The notes under the pieces are model-generated. The model had not been told where the DNA came from, did not search any database, and was given only the letters and a program-made list of their open reading frames with translations. From the NCBI RefSeq assembly GCF_019048865.1, contig NZ_CP077604.1, positions 1,736,001 through 1,800,000 of the forward strand: a stretch of DNA of 64,000 nucleotides, given 5' to 3'. Position 1 is the first letter of the stretch. Each line of letters starts with the position of its first letter. The stretch comes from Aquihabitans sp. G128. GTDB lineage: Bacteria; Actinomycetota; Acidimicrobiia; Acidimicrobiales; Iamiaceae. The position numbers and the translations under genes are program-made. This document shows, in pieces, positions 38,420-46,918 of this stretch.

Positions 38420-38577
38420 GTGGGGTCTCCTCCACGCGTCGATGGGTCGGGATCGCCCCGGCGACGGGCACGGCGGGGCCGCGGCGCGAAGGGGACGATC
38501 GTCTTCGAGGTGTGGGACTGGAGCCTGCTGGCTCACCCATGACAGCCCACGGGCCCCGGGGGGGCCGGTCGACCAAC
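38420..38577 (-). promoter_or_regulatory. Structured 5' leader of ahcY
   Basis: The gap between the metallopeptidase gene and ahcY. On the RNA strand it can form GAGCC-AGCA-GGCTC flanked by TGGG/CCCA (about 38522-38543) and a GACGATCGTC palindrome (38494-38503). One hairpin could terminate the upstream gene; the rest may be an untranslated leader. I do not see a match to the SAH or SAM riboswitch cores I know. Confidence 0.35.
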
Positions 38578-39594
38578 CTAGTCGACGGGGCCGGCCAGGA
38601 CGAGGTCGTGGACCATGGCCAGCTTGGCCTTCACGTCGCCGCCCAGGGCGAACGGGTACAGGTCCGGCTGGTCCATGCTCCGGTTGAGCGCGTTCACGGC
38701 GACGGTGAGGGCGCCCCACTCGCGGAAGAGGACCTCGACCTCGACGTCACGGTCATCGGCGAGCACCGAGGCCGTCACCGGCTTGTCGACCCCCAGCAGC
38801 GGCACGCGCACGGCGAGGCCGAAGCGCGAGGCGGTGTCGAGCGTGTCGCGGATGTGCAGGTAGTGGGCGAAGGTCTCGGCCCAGTCCTCCCACGGGTGCA
38901 TGGTGGCGTAGGCCGAGACGAACCGGCTGCGCCAGCCGTCGGGCGGGCCGTCGGCGTAGTGGGCGTCGATGGCGTCCTGGTAGTCGGCCCGCTCGTCGCC
39001 GAAGAGCTTGCGCACCTCGGCCAGGCGGCCGCCCTCGCCCGACGCCTGGTCCACCAGCAGCGGCCACCAGTAGTGGCCGATCTCGTGGCGGAGGTGGCCG
39101 AGCATGGTGCGGTACGGCTCGGCGAGGCGGCTGCGCAGCCGCTCGCGGCGGGCGTCGTCGGCCTCGGCGGCATCGAGGGTGATGACGCCGTCGTTGTGGC
39201 CGATGGTCACCGAGCCGTCGTCGCTCCACTCCATGTCGATCGCGAGGCCGGTGCCCTCGGTCTCGTTGCGTGGCTGCAGCGAGAGGCCGAGCCGATCGAG
39301 CTCCACCACCACGTGGCGCTTGGCCTGCTCGGCCGCCGCCCAGTTGCGGACCGCCTCGCGGTTGGCAGGGTCGGGTCGACGCCGGGTGAGCTGGCACGCG
39401 GTGCAGAAGGCGCCGGGGTGGTGCGCCATCCACGGGCAGCGGATGACCTCGGCGTTGGCGCAGCGGTTGCGGTCCTCCGCCGGCACGAAGTCCGCCGTGC
39501 CCCGGTCGAACACCAGCTCCGTCCCGCAGCTCCGGCACCGGCGGTCGTCGAAGAAGACCTCTCGGGCACACACGGGACAGGCGAAGCGCAGCAC
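38578..39594 (-). CDS. Putative zinc-binding metallopeptidase with N-terminal zinc ribbons
   Basis: A 338-residue protein. The N-terminus carries [19 protein letters not shown] plus [15 protein letters not shown], zinc-ribbon-like Cys clusters. The central region has [11 protein letters not shown], a HExxH zinc-protease motif, and further His in [14 protein letters not shown]. This arrangement matches the family annotated as putative zinc-binding metallopeptidase (DUF2248 type). Substrate unknown; no signal peptide, so cytoplasmic. It is about 300 bp from the divergent SDR gene. Confidence 0.82.
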   Translation of the reverse strand: MLRFACPVCAREVFFDDRRCRSCGTELVFDRGTADFVPAEDRNRCANAEVIRCPWMAHHPGAFCTACQLTRRRPDPANREAVRNWAAAEQAKRHVVVELDRLGLSLQPRNETEGTGLAIDMEWSDDGSVTIGHNDGVITLDAAEADDARRERLRSRLAEPYRTMLGHLRHEIGHYWWPLLVDQASGEGGRLAEVRKLFGDERADYQDAIDAHYADGPPDGWRSRFVSAYATMHPWEDWAETFAHYLHIRDTLDTASRFGLAVRVPLLGVDKPVTASVLADDRDVEVEVLFREWGALTVAVNALNRSMDQPDLYPFALGGDVKAKLAMVHDLVLAGPVD

Positions 39595-39680
39595 CGCCCC
39601 TGGCTACCCGCTCCCCACCGCCCCGCCCAAACGAGCCGGACTGGACCAACCGCCCACGCCCGCTCCCCTCCTCGCCTCGC

Positions 39681-39730
39681 GAACTTGTGGGCCCACAGCG
39701 CCGAAAGCGGCAGCCTCCGCCCACAAGTTC
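39681..39730. repeat. Palindromic intergenic repeat, copy 1
   Basis: GAACTTGTGGG and CCCACAAGTTC are perfect terminal arms; the centre contains GCCGAAAGCGGC. It can fold into a long hairpin. A second copy follows 73 bp downstream in the same orientation. The 300-bp gap 39595-39894 holds only these repeats and the SDR promoter. Confidence 0.75.
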
Positions 39731-39754
39731 GGCCGAGCGCCACCCACCCTGGCG

Positions 39755-39802
39755 AACTTGTGGGCCCACGGCGCCGAAAACGGCAGCCTCGGCCCACAAG
39801 TT
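39755..39802. repeat. Palindromic intergenic repeat, copy 2
   Basis: AACTTGTGGG / CCCACAAGTT terminal arms with a GCCGAAAACGGC core; differs from copy 1 at a few positions only, mostly in the loop side of the inner stem. Confidence 0.75.
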
Positions 39803-39870
39803 GCCCGGGTTGGCCACCGGGAGCGGGGCGAGCCTCGGCCCGCGGGCTCGAGTCGGAGCGGGCGGGAAAC

Positions 39871-39888
39871 GAGAACGTGTTCTAGTCT
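39871..39888 (+). promoter_or_regulatory. KstR-like operator overlapping a leaderless -10 box
   Basis: GAGAACGTGTTCTA (39871-39884) matches TNNAACNNGTTNNA, the published mycobacterial KstR motif, at all fixed positions but the first T. TAGTCT (39883-39888) is the -10 box, 6 nt before the ATG at 39895, so a bound repressor would block transcription of the SDR-LLM operon. Confidence 0.65.
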
Positions 39889-39894
39889 GCGGGC

Positions 39895-40668
39895 ATGCCG
39901 CTGGAGCGCCTCACCGACCGGATCGCCATCGTCACCGGAGCTGCCTCGGGGATCGGGAAGGCCACCGCCGCCCGCCTCGCCGCCGAGGGGGCGAAGGTCC
40001 TGGCGTCCGACATCACCGCCGACGCCCTGGAGGTCTCCGTCAAGGAGGCCAACGCCGGGGCCGCCGCCGGCGGCGAGGTGGTGGCCCACGTCGCCGACAT
40101 CTCCGACGAGGCCCAGGCCGCCGGCACCATCGAGGCCGCCATCGGCCGCTGGGGCCGCATCGACGGGCTGGCCAACATCGCCGGGATGCTGCGCACGGTG
40201 CGCACCCACGAGACCGACCTCGCCACCTGGAACACGATCATCGGGGTCAACCTCACCGGCACGTTCCTGATGTGCCGGGCGGCGCTCCCCCACCTCATCG
40301 AGTCCAAGGGCTCGATCGTGAACGCCGCGTCCACCAGCAGCTTCTTCGGCCACCCGTGGATGGGCGCCTACGCCGCCTCGAAGGGCGCCATCCACTCCTT
40401 CACCCAGAGCCTGGCCGTCGAGTACTCCCAGGACGGCGTGCGGGCGAACTGCGTGGCGCCGGGCAGCGTCCACAGCGGCATCACCAACGGCGTCGAGTTC
40501 CCCGCCGACCTCACCAAGGCCGAGTCCAAGCTGGTCCGGCGGATCATGTCGCCCACCGGCTTCGGCGACCCGGAGGACGTGGCCGCCGTGGTGGCCCTGC
40601 TCCTCTCGAACGACGGCAAGCACATCACCGGCGAGGTCATCCGCATCGACGGCGGCACCCACGCGTGA
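39895..40668 (+). CDS. Short-chain dehydrogenase/reductase under KstR-like control
   Basis: A 257-residue classical SDR. TGAASGIG (15-22), NIAG, catalytic YAASK and the C-terminal ITGEVIRIDGG are all present; the D of ASDIT after strand 2 suggests NAD(H). The leaderless ATG lies 6 nt after TAGTCT, which overlaps the KstR-like palindrome, hinting at a sterol or hydroxyacyl-CoA substrate. The stop overlaps the LLM gene start (GTGA). Confidence 0.92.
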   Translation: MPLERLTDRIAIVTGAASGIGKATAARLAAEGAKVLASDITADALEVSVKEANAGAAAGGEVVAHVADISDEAQAAGTIEAAIGRWGRIDGLANIAGMLRTVRTHETDLATWNTIIGVNLTGTFLMCRAALPHLIESKGSIVNAASTSSFFGHPWMGAYAASKGAIHSFTQSLAVEYSQDGVRANCVAPGSVHSGITNGVEFPADLTKAESKLVRRIMSPTGFGDPEDVAAVVALLLSNDGKHITGEVIRIDGGTHA

Positions 40669-41531
40669 GGTTCAGCATCGCCACGGCCTACCTGGGCTCC
40701 GAGGAGCTGGGGCCGATCGCCAAGGCCGCCGACGAGGCCGGCTACCACGGCATGGCCGTGGCCGACCACGTGATCAACCTCGAGACGCTGACCACGCCGT
40801 ACCCCTACACCGAGGACGGCAAGCGGCGCTGGGAGCCCTTCACGCCCTGGCTCGACCCGTGGGTCACCATCGGGGCGCTGGGCGCCGTCACCGAGCGCCT
40901 GCAGTTCTTCACCAACGTGTACGTGCTGCCCATGCGGGACCCGTTCACCATCGCCAAGCAGGTGTCCACGGCCTCGGCGCTCACCGGCGGCCGCGTGGCG
41001 CTCGGCGTGGGCATGGGCTGGTGCGAGGAGGAGTTCGACCTGCTCGGACAGGCGTTCCGCAAGCGCGGCGCCCGCGCCGACGAGATGCTCGAGCTCCTGC
41101 GGGCCCTCTGGTCGGGCGAGTGGGTGGAGCACCACGGCGAGTTCTACGACGTGCCCCGCCTCGAGATGACCCCTGCGGCTCCGGACGTGCCGATCTACGT
41201 GGGCGGGCTGTCGAAGGCCGCCATCTCCCGAGCGGCCCGCAACGACGGGTGGATCTCGGACCTCATCAGCATCGACCAGGCCCGGGACTTCCGGGCCCGG
41301 ATCGACGCCGAGCGGGCCGAGCTGGGCAAGGCCGACGAGCCGTTCTCGATGATCGTGTCGCTGAACGACGCCGTCACCGTCGACCAGTTCGCCCGAGCCG
41401 AGGAGGCCGGCGTGACCGACAACCTCACCATGCCGTGGGCCTTCTACGGCGGCTTCGACATCTCGCTGCAGCAGAAGATCGACGGCCTGCACCGCTTCGC
41501 CGACGACATCATGGCGAAGCTCCCCGGCTGA
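40665..41531 (+). CDS. LLM-class F420/flavin-dependent oxidoreductase
   Basis: A 288-residue luciferase-like monooxygenase-fold protein: RFSIATAYLGSEELGPIAKAADEAGYHGMAVADHVI, LQFFTNVYVLPMRDPFTIAKQVSTASALTGGRVALGVGMGWCEEEFDLLG, and APDVPIYVGGLSKAAISRAARNDGW. GTG at 40665 overlaps the SDR stop, so they are co-translated and probably act in the same pathway. Whether F420 or FMN is used is not decided by the sequence. Confidence 0.88.
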   Translation: MRFSIATAYLGSEELGPIAKAADEAGYHGMAVADHVINLETLTTPYPYTEDGKRRWEPFTPWLDPWVTIGALGAVTERLQFFTNVYVLPMRDPFTIAKQVSTASALTGGRVALGVGMGWCEEEFDLLGQAFRKRGARADEMLELLRALWSGEWVEHHGEFYDVPRLEMTPAAPDVPIYVGGLSKAAISRAARNDGWISDLISIDQARDFRARIDAERAELGKADEPFSMIVSLNDAVTVDQFARAEEAGVTDNLTMPWAFYGGFDISLQQKIDGLHRFADDIMAKLPG

Positions 41532-41577
41532 GCGCCGCGTGTGGTCCGAACGGACCACCCCGCCTCCCGGCATCGGG

Positions 41578-41583
41578 CAGACT
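41578..41583 (+). promoter_or_regulatory. -10-like box of lipoprotein gene
   Basis: CAGACT followed by 6 nt and the ATG at 41590. Confidence 0.4.
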
Positions 41584-41589
41584 GTCCCG

Positions 41590-42393
41590 ATGCCGAAGCA
41601 GACCCAACCCCGTCCCACCCGACTGCTGGTCGCCGTCCTCGCCGCCACCACACTCCTCGTGGGCGCCTGCTCCGCCGGCGGCAGCGACGACGCGGGCGAC
41701 AAGACCACCACCACCGCCCGGGCCGACAAGACCACCACGACGGCGGCCGACGAGGAGACCACCACGACCGAGGGCACCGATCCGGGCGGCGACGACCCCA
41801 CCACGTCGGACCTCGAGGCCATCCTGCCCACGGCCGACGACCTCGGCGCCGGCTGGACCGCCAGCACCGAGTCCGACGACGGCCAGGAGGACACCACGAT
41901 CGAGGACCAGTGCCCCGAGGCGGCGGCCTTGATCCCCACCGACGACGAGGACGACAGCGACCACGCCAAGGCCCACTTCCAGACCTCCGACGGCCGCGAG
42001 GTGTCGGTCGAGCTCACCCCCGAGGCCAAGCAGCTCGGGAAGGACGACCTCGAGCAGTACGCCACCGCGCTGAACGACTGCAAGCCCGAGATCACCGACC
42101 CCGACACCGGCCTCAAGACGGCGTTCGCCTTCGACGTCACGCCCACCGACGCCTACGGCGACGCCGCCCTGCAGATCGAGGCCACGGTCACCCTCAGCGG
42201 GGACGCCCTGCCCAAGACCATCGAGCTCATGCTGTACTCGCTCGTCTACCGCACCGGCTCGGTGGGCGTGGAGATCTCCGGGCAGGACGGCGTCGACGAC
42301 GCCACCGCGGCGGTCAAGGCGTTCGACCCGGACCTGCTGATCAAGCTGGCCGACGACGTCGACCCCAAGATCACCGACCTCGTCGGCGGCTGA
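41590..42393 (+). CDS. Lipoprotein with Thr/Asp-rich linker
   Basis: A 267-residue protein. MPKQTQPRPTRLLVAVLAATTLLVGAC is a lipoprotein signal with lipobox VGAC; a linker of repeated TTTT and acidic residues follows, then a ~180-residue domain with two cysteines (DQCPEAAAL, NDCKPEI) likely disulfide-bonded. The fold resembles other actinobacterial surface lipoproteins of unknown function. The ATG at 41590 is preferred to an upstream one at 41539 because of the signal peptide and the CAGACT box. Confidence 0.75.
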   Translation: MPKQTQPRPTRLLVAVLAATTLLVGACSAGGSDDAGDKTTTTARADKTTTTAADEETTTTEGTDPGGDDPTTSDLEAILPTADDLGAGWTASTESDDGQEDTTIEDQCPEAAALIPTDDEDDSDHAKAHFQTSDGREVSVELTPEAKQLGKDDLEQYATALNDCKPEITDPDTGLKTAFAFDVTPTDAYGDAALQIEATVTLSGDALPKTIELMLYSLVYRTGSVGVEISGQDGVDDATAAVKAFDPDLLIKLADDVDPKITDLVGG

Positions 42394-42402
42394 GCCTGGC
42401 GA

Positions 42403-42429
42403 GCCCGGGCGTCCAAAGGGCGCCCGGGC
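42403..42429. terminator. Bidirectional terminator hairpin
   Basis: GCCCGGGCG / CGCCCGGGC arms of 9 bp with a 9-nt loop, between the convergent lipoprotein and cyclase genes. Confidence 0.65.
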
Positions 42430-42447
42430 CGCCGGCCGACCGGCTCG

Positions 42448-43377
42448 CTACTTGACCGCGGTGGGAGCCACCATGCCCCCGAGGCCGCGCGTGAGCGGGA
42501 TCGGGGTGGCGGTCAGCAGGAAGTCGAACTGGCCGTCGGCGGCGCAGTCGGCCGCCAGGTCGTCGAGGTGCCAGAGCTGGCCCTGGGCCAGGCCGAGGTC
42601 GCGCAGGTGGATCATGTGCACCGGCAGCAGGACGGCCGGGTCCTCGCACGGGAAGCACTCGAGCACCAGGGTGTCGGTGGCCACGCCGGCGACGTCGTGG
42701 TCGTGGAACCACTCGATCGACCGCGTGCTCAGCCCCGGGCACACCTCCCGGTAGCGGTCCTTCTCGCCGATGCGGAGGAAGTGCATGTGGCCGGTGCGGA
42801 CCAGCACCAGGTCGCCGGCCTCGACGGTGAGGCCGGCGGCGGCGGCGGCCGCATCGAGGTCGTCGCCGGTGATCGGGTAGCCGTCGTCGAAGTGGTCGAC
42901 GCCGTGGAGGCGGGCCACGTCGAGCAGCACGCCGCGGCCGGCCACCGGGCCGAAGGCGTCGATGCCCAGCTCGGCCGCGCCTGCTGCGGAGACCACGGAG
43001 GAGGGCACGCCGTTGTAGAGCTCGCCGGAGTAGCCGACGTGGGCCAGGGCGTCCCAGTGGGTGGCGGCCTGCACGCCCATGGCGACCCGGTCGTCGCTGG
43101 TGCAGAAGCCGTCCGGGTCGCCGGTGTAGGCGACGTCGACGGCGATCATCTCGCGGCTCGGGTTGTCCCGGCCGGGGATGCCACCGGTCTGCGGGCCGTC
43201 CTCGTCGAACGGGATGGCCAGCGAGAAGGACCGTCCCTGGCGCACCGACGCGGCCCCGCGGCGCACCGCCTCGGGCGTGAGCAGGTTGAGCGTGCCCCGA
43301 CGGTCGTCGTCGCCCCACCGCCCCCGGTTCGACACCCGGGCCGCCAGCTCGAGGAGGTGGTCGGGCAGCTTCGGCAT
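42448..43377 (-). CDS. Cyclase family protein (kynurenine formamidase-like metal hydrolase)
   Basis: A 309-residue member of the cyclase/KynB superfamily. The metal-binding region reads GVQAATHWDALAHVGY, corresponding to the family HxGTHxDxPxH motif in diverged form, with GRGVLLDVARLHGV and GDLVLVRTGHMHF downstream. Relatives hydrolyse formamides or isatin-like rings, or act on polyketides. It ends the sugar-phosphate operon, 9 bp after the isomerase gene, with a GAAGGA ribosome site; a functional link to that operon is not obvious. Confidence 0.82.
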   Translation of the reverse strand: MPKLPDHLLELAARVSNRGRWGDDDRRGTLNLLTPEAVRRGAASVRQGRSFSLAIPFDEDGPQTGGIPGRDNPSREMIAVDVAYTGDPDGFCTSDDRVAMGVQAATHWDALAHVGYSGELYNGVPSSVVSAAGAAELGIDAFGPVAGRGVLLDVARLHGVDHFDDGYPITGDDLDAAAAAAGLTVEAGDLVLVRTGHMHFLRIGEKDRYREVCPGLSTRSIEWFHDHDVAGVATDTLVLECFPCEDPAVLLPVHMIHLRDLGLAQGQLWHLDDLAADCAADGQFDFLLTATPIPLTRGLGGMVAPTAVK

Positions 43378-43386
43378 GGGCGTCCT

Positions 43387-44418
43387 TCAGGGAGCGGCGG
43401 GCGAGGCGGGCGACGCCGCGATCGTGGGGGTGGGCCCGGGATCGATCCCGGCCCGGTCGGCCAGGTCGAGGGCCACGAGGTCGCCGATGAGGGCCAGGTC
43501 GAGGAGCTGGGCCAGCGGGCCCTCGCCGGCGGCGGACACGGTGTGGATGGCCGTCACGACCTCCTCGGTCCAGGTCTCGACGGTGGCGAACTGCTCGCTG
43601 ATCTCCGGGGCCTCGTCGTCGTGGCGGAGCAGGACGAGCGAAAGGACCTGGCGGGTGATGTCGCCGTGCTGGCCCCAGCCGGCGATCTCGCCGTGGACGA
43701 CGTCGGGCAGCTCGCCGGTCCACGCCGGCGTCTTGGCGCTCTGGTTCAGCTGCACCTTCCACCGGGCGGCGGCCACGCCGCCGAGGGCGCCGCCGCCGTA
43801 CACGACGGGGATGGTGCCGGCGAGGGCCCGGGCCAGCTCGGCGGCGACGTTGTCGTCGGTCCGCAGCTCCTCCCGCCGCACCTTCAGCTGCTCGATGGCA
43901 GCGGCGATCCAGTCACCGGAGCCGGGGAAGAAGCCGAGGCCGTCGAAGGCCTTGAGGACCGGCACGGCGAGAGCGCCGATGCGCGACCGGGTGGGGATCG
44001 GGGCGTCGGCCACCGGCAGGAAGACGGTGGGGGCGGCGTGGGCGTCGGCCAGGGCGCCGAGGCGGCCGCCGCTGGTGACGGCGAAGAGCTGGCCGCCCGC
44101 CTGGACGGCGGTGGTGGCGGCGGCAACGGTCTCGGGCGAGTCGCCCGAGGCGGAGATGGCCACCACGAGGGTGGACCGGTCGACGAACGACGGCGGCTCG
44201 AAGCCCTTGTGCACCACGAGCGGCACCGGCATGAACGGTCCGGCGACCGCCGCGAGGAGGTCGCCCACCCAGCCGGCGGCGCCGGTGCCGACGACGAGCA
44301 CGTTGGCGATCTCGTCGTGGCTCGGCAGCGAGCCGGTGATGGAGAGCTTGCGGGTGGCGGCCGCCAGCTGCTCGGGCAGGCCGAGCACGGCCTCGCGGAG
44401 GCCGAGCGAGTCGGTCAC
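43387..44418 (-). CDS. SIS-domain phosphoglucose/phosphomannose isomerase
   Basis: A 343-residue protein with two SIS folds: NVLVVGTGAAGWVGDLL, VVAISASGDSPETVAAA and the C-terminal KTPAWTGELPDVVHGEIAGW, characteristic of bifunctional PGI/PMI enzymes. It would interconvert fructose-6-P with glucose-6-P and mannose-6-P. It follows phosphomannomutase and the Trm112-like gene, the conserved actinobacterial order, providing mannose-1-phosphate precursors for GDP-mannose and cell-envelope glycans. GTG start at 44418. Confidence 0.85.
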   Translation of the reverse strand: MTDSLGLREAVLGLPEQLAAATRKLSITGSLPSHDEIANVLVVGTGAAGWVGDLLAAVAGPFMPVPLVVHKGFEPPSFVDRSTLVVAISASGDSPETVAAATTAVQAGGQLFAVTSGGRLGALADAHAAPTVFLPVADAPIPTRSRIGALAVPVLKAFDGLGFFPGSGDWIAAAIEQLKVRREELRTDDNVAAELARALAGTIPVVYGGGALGGVAAARWKVQLNQSAKTPAWTGELPDVVHGEIAGWGQHGDITRQVLSLVLLRHDDEAPEISEQFATVETWTEEVVTAIHTVSAAGEGPLAQLLDLALIGDLVALDLADRAGIDPGPTPTIAASPASPAAP

Positions 44419-44426
44419 GGGCGGAC

Positions 44427-44675
44427 CTAGTTGCTGAGGGTGGACGGCACGCCGTCGGCGTCGGCCTTGGCGACGAGGCGGTCGTGCTCGGCGTCGTCGA
44501 CCGTGGTGGCCTCTTCGACGAGCATCACCGGGATGTCGTCGCGGATCTCGTAGCGCCGCTTCAGGCGGGGGTTGTACAGCGCCTGCTCGGACTCGAAGTA
44601 GAGCAGGGAGCCCTTGTCCTCGGGGCAGGCGAGGATCTCGAGGAGCTTGGGGTCGAGGGCCATGTCGGTGGTCAT
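44427..44675 (-). CDS. Trm112-like zinc-ribbon protein
   Basis: An 82-residue protein: LDPKLLEILACPEDKGSLLYFESEQALYNPRLKRRYEIRDDIPVMLVEEA, a typical bacterial Trm112/YcaR-like fold, although here only one Cys (ACPEDKG) of the usual zinc pair is left. The ATG at 44675 overlaps the phosphomannomutase stop (ATGA). Small proteins of this family sit in the same place in other actinobacterial mannose operons; the role there is unknown. Confidence 0.82.
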   Translation of the reverse strand: MTTDMALDPKLLEILACPEDKGSLLYFESEQALYNPRLKRRYEIRDDIPVMLVEEATTVDDAEHDRLVAKADADGVPSTLSN

Positions 44676-46036
44676 CCCTTGGTGATGTGGTGGAGCAGTT
44701 CGGAGGTGTGGGTGTCGCACTCGTCGCGCGTGCGGGCCTCGAGGTTGAGGCGCAGCAGCGGTTCGGTGTTCGACGGGCGCAGGTTGAACCACCAGTCGCC
44801 GAGGTCGACGGTGAGGCCGTCCAGGCGGTCCTGGACCGCCTCGGGGTGCGCCTCGGCGTAGGTGGCGGCCACGGCGTCGATCACGGCGGCGGGGTCGTGC
44901 ACCTGGGTGTTGATCTCGCCGGAGTCGGCGTAGCGGTCGAACGGGCGGCGGACCACCGACATCGGCTCGGTGCCGGCGCAGAGGCGCTCGAGCACCAGCA
45001 TGGCGGCGATGAGCCCGGAGTCGGCCCGGTAGTTGTCGCGGAAGTAGTAGTGCGCCGAGTGCTCGCCACCGAAGGCGGCACCGGTCTTGGCCATCTCGGC
45101 CTTGATGTAGGAGTGGCCCACCTTGGTGCGGATCGGGGTGCCGCCGTGCTCGCGCACGACCTCGGGCACCACCTTGGAGCAGATGAGGTTGTGGAGCACC
45201 GTCGCGCCGGGCTCCTTCTCGAGGACGCCGACGGCCACCAGGGCCGTGGTGCAGGAGCCGGAGAGGCCGATGCCCTGCTCGTCGACCACGAACACCCGGT
45301 CGGCGTCGCCGTCGAAGGCGAAGCCGACGTCGGCTCCCACCTCACGCACCCGGGCGCAGAGGTCGCGCTGGTTCTCGGGCTGGATGGGGTCGGCGGGGTG
45401 GTTCGGGAACGTGCCGTCGAGCTCCGGGTAGAGGATCTCGAGGTCGAAGGGCAGCGCCTCGAACACGGCCGGGACCACGAGCCCACCCATGCCGTTGGCG
45501 GTGTCGGCCACCACCTTCAGCGGGCGGAAGGCCTTCACGTCGACGAACGAGCGGACGTGGTCGGCGAACTTGCCGAGCAGGTCGAGCGAGGAGGACGAGC
45601 CGGGGGTGGCCACGGCGGGGACGCCGGACTGGGCCAGCTCCTTCACCCGCTCCAAGCCGGTGTCGGAGCCGACGGGGCGGGCGCCGGCGAGGCAGAACTT
45701 GATGCCGTTGTACTGCGCCGGGTTGTGCGAGGCGGTGAACATGGCGCCGGGGGCGTTGCGGGACCCCGAGGCGAAGTACACGAGGTCCGTGGACGCCAGG
45801 CCCAGGTCGACCACCGAGACGCCCTGGGAGCGGACGCCGTCGCTGAAGGCGGCGGCCAGCTCCACGCCGGAGGGTCGCATGTCGCGGGCCACGAGGATCT
45901 CCGGAACGTCGCCTCCCTCGTCGAGCGCGAACCGGGCGAACGCTGCGCCGATGGCGTAGCACCCGTCGGCGTCGATCTGGTCGGGGAAGGTCCCGCGGAT
46001 GTCGTAGGCCTTGAAGATGGCGTCGAGGTCTGCCAT
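44672..46036 (-). CDS. manB: Phosphomannomutase/phosphoglucomutase
   Basis: A 454-residue alpha-D-phosphohexomutase. The phosphoserine loop TASHNP is at 101-106, the Mg2+ loop DGDADR at 242-247, the sugar-binding GEHSAH at 324-329 and the phosphate-binding RPSNTEP at 420-426. It converts mannose-6-P to mannose-1-P, feeding GDP-mannose and polyprenyl-phosphate-mannose for envelope glycans. Fourteen bp downstream of the ALG5-like gene; a TAGGGT on the coding strand, 10 nt before the ATG, could be an internal promoter. Confidence 0.93.
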   Translation of the reverse strand: MADLDAIFKAYDIRGTFPDQIDADGCYAIGAAFARFALDEGGDVPEILVARDMRPSGVELAAAFSDGVRSQGVSVVDLGLASTDLVYFASGSRNAPGAMFTASHNPAQYNGIKFCLAGARPVGSDTGLERVKELAQSGVPAVATPGSSSSLDLLGKFADHVRSFVDVKAFRPLKVVADTANGMGGLVVPAVFEALPFDLEILYPELDGTFPNHPADPIQPENQRDLCARVREVGADVGFAFDGDADRVFVVDEQGIGLSGSCTTALVAVGVLEKEPGATVLHNLICSKVVPEVVREHGGTPIRTKVGHSYIKAEMAKTGAAFGGEHSAHYYFRDNYRADSGLIAAMLVLERLCAGTEPMSVVRRPFDRYADSGEINTQVHDPAAVIDAVAATYAEAHPEAVQDRLDGLTVDLGDWWFNLRPSNTEPLLRLNLEARTRDECDTHTSELLHHITKG

Positions 46037-46049
46037 GGCGTCGGAGACC

Positions 46050-46918
46050 CTAGTCGGACCCGGCTGCCGGTCCCGGCTTCGGCGGCACGGTTGCCGGCGC
46101 CACGAGGTGGTCGAGCTCGCCGGGCTCGAGGTCGTAGGCCCCGCGCCGCGCCGTCCGGTCGATGCGGGCCAGGTCCACCAGCAGCCGCAGCGCGTCCCGG
46201 GCCACCCGGACCGTGCTTCGATCGGAGTTCTCGACCTCGACCGGCACCTCGGTGAGGGAGAAGCCGTACCGCTCCACCAGCAGGAACAGCTCGACGTCGA
46301 AGGCGAAGCCGTCGACCCGGGCGTGGCCGAACAGGACCTGCGCCACGTCGGACCGGAAGGCCTTCAGCCCGGCCTGGGTGTCGCCGTGGTGGCCGACGAG
46401 CACGAGCCGGGTGGCGGCGTTGATGACCCGGCCGCCCACCTCGCGGAGGCGGGGCGCTCGGACGACGGTGGTGGTGTCGTCGTGGTAGCGGCTGCCGACC
46501 ACGACGTCCCACCCGTCCTCCACCGCGAGGAGCAGCCGGGCGACCTGCTCCGGGCCGTACGCCAGGTCGGCGTCGGTGAAGGCGACGGTGCGCCCCGTGG
46601 CGGCCAGCACGCCGGCGCGCACGGCGGCGCCCTTGCCCCGGTTCACCGGTTGGGCGACGACCTGGTCGGCACCGGCCCGGCGGGCGGCGTCGGCCGTGCC
46701 GTCGGAGGAGCCGTCGTCGACGACGACGACCTCGAGGTCCCCGGCGCCGACCACCGGGGCGAGCTCGGTGCGGACCCGTTCGATGGTGGCGCCGATGCGC
46801 TCGGCCTCGAGGTACGCCGGGATGACGATCGACAGGCGGGGACCGCCGGGCGCCGGGGGCGGGCGCGACGTCGAGCCAGCTCCTGGCGGACCACGACGGC
46901 CCGCGTCCGCCGGGACAC
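46050..46918 (-). CDS. ALG5-like polyprenyl-phosphate glycosyltransferase (GT2; start region frameshifted)
   Basis: The conserved part reads LSIVIPAYLEAERIGATIERV, VVVDDGSSDGTADAA, NRGKGAAVRAGVLAATG, AFTDADLAYGPEQVARLL, DTQAGLKAFR and DGFAFDVELFLLVERYG, a GT-A family 2 enzyme like dolichyl-phosphate beta-glucosyltransferase. It would load a sugar onto polyprenyl phosphate for the membrane glycosyltransferases. No ATG, GTG or TTG exists in this frame before the fold; the GTG at 46918, next to the upstream TGA, is in another frame (VSRRTRAVVVRQELARRR), so a frameshift near 46855-46880 is likely. End coordinate uncertain. Confidence 0.78.

Noticed and set aside
38420..38577. SAH riboswitch upstream of ahcY
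   Set aside because: I looked for the conserved GAGGAGCGCTGC and AGGCTCG cores; they are not there. Only generic hairpins were seen.
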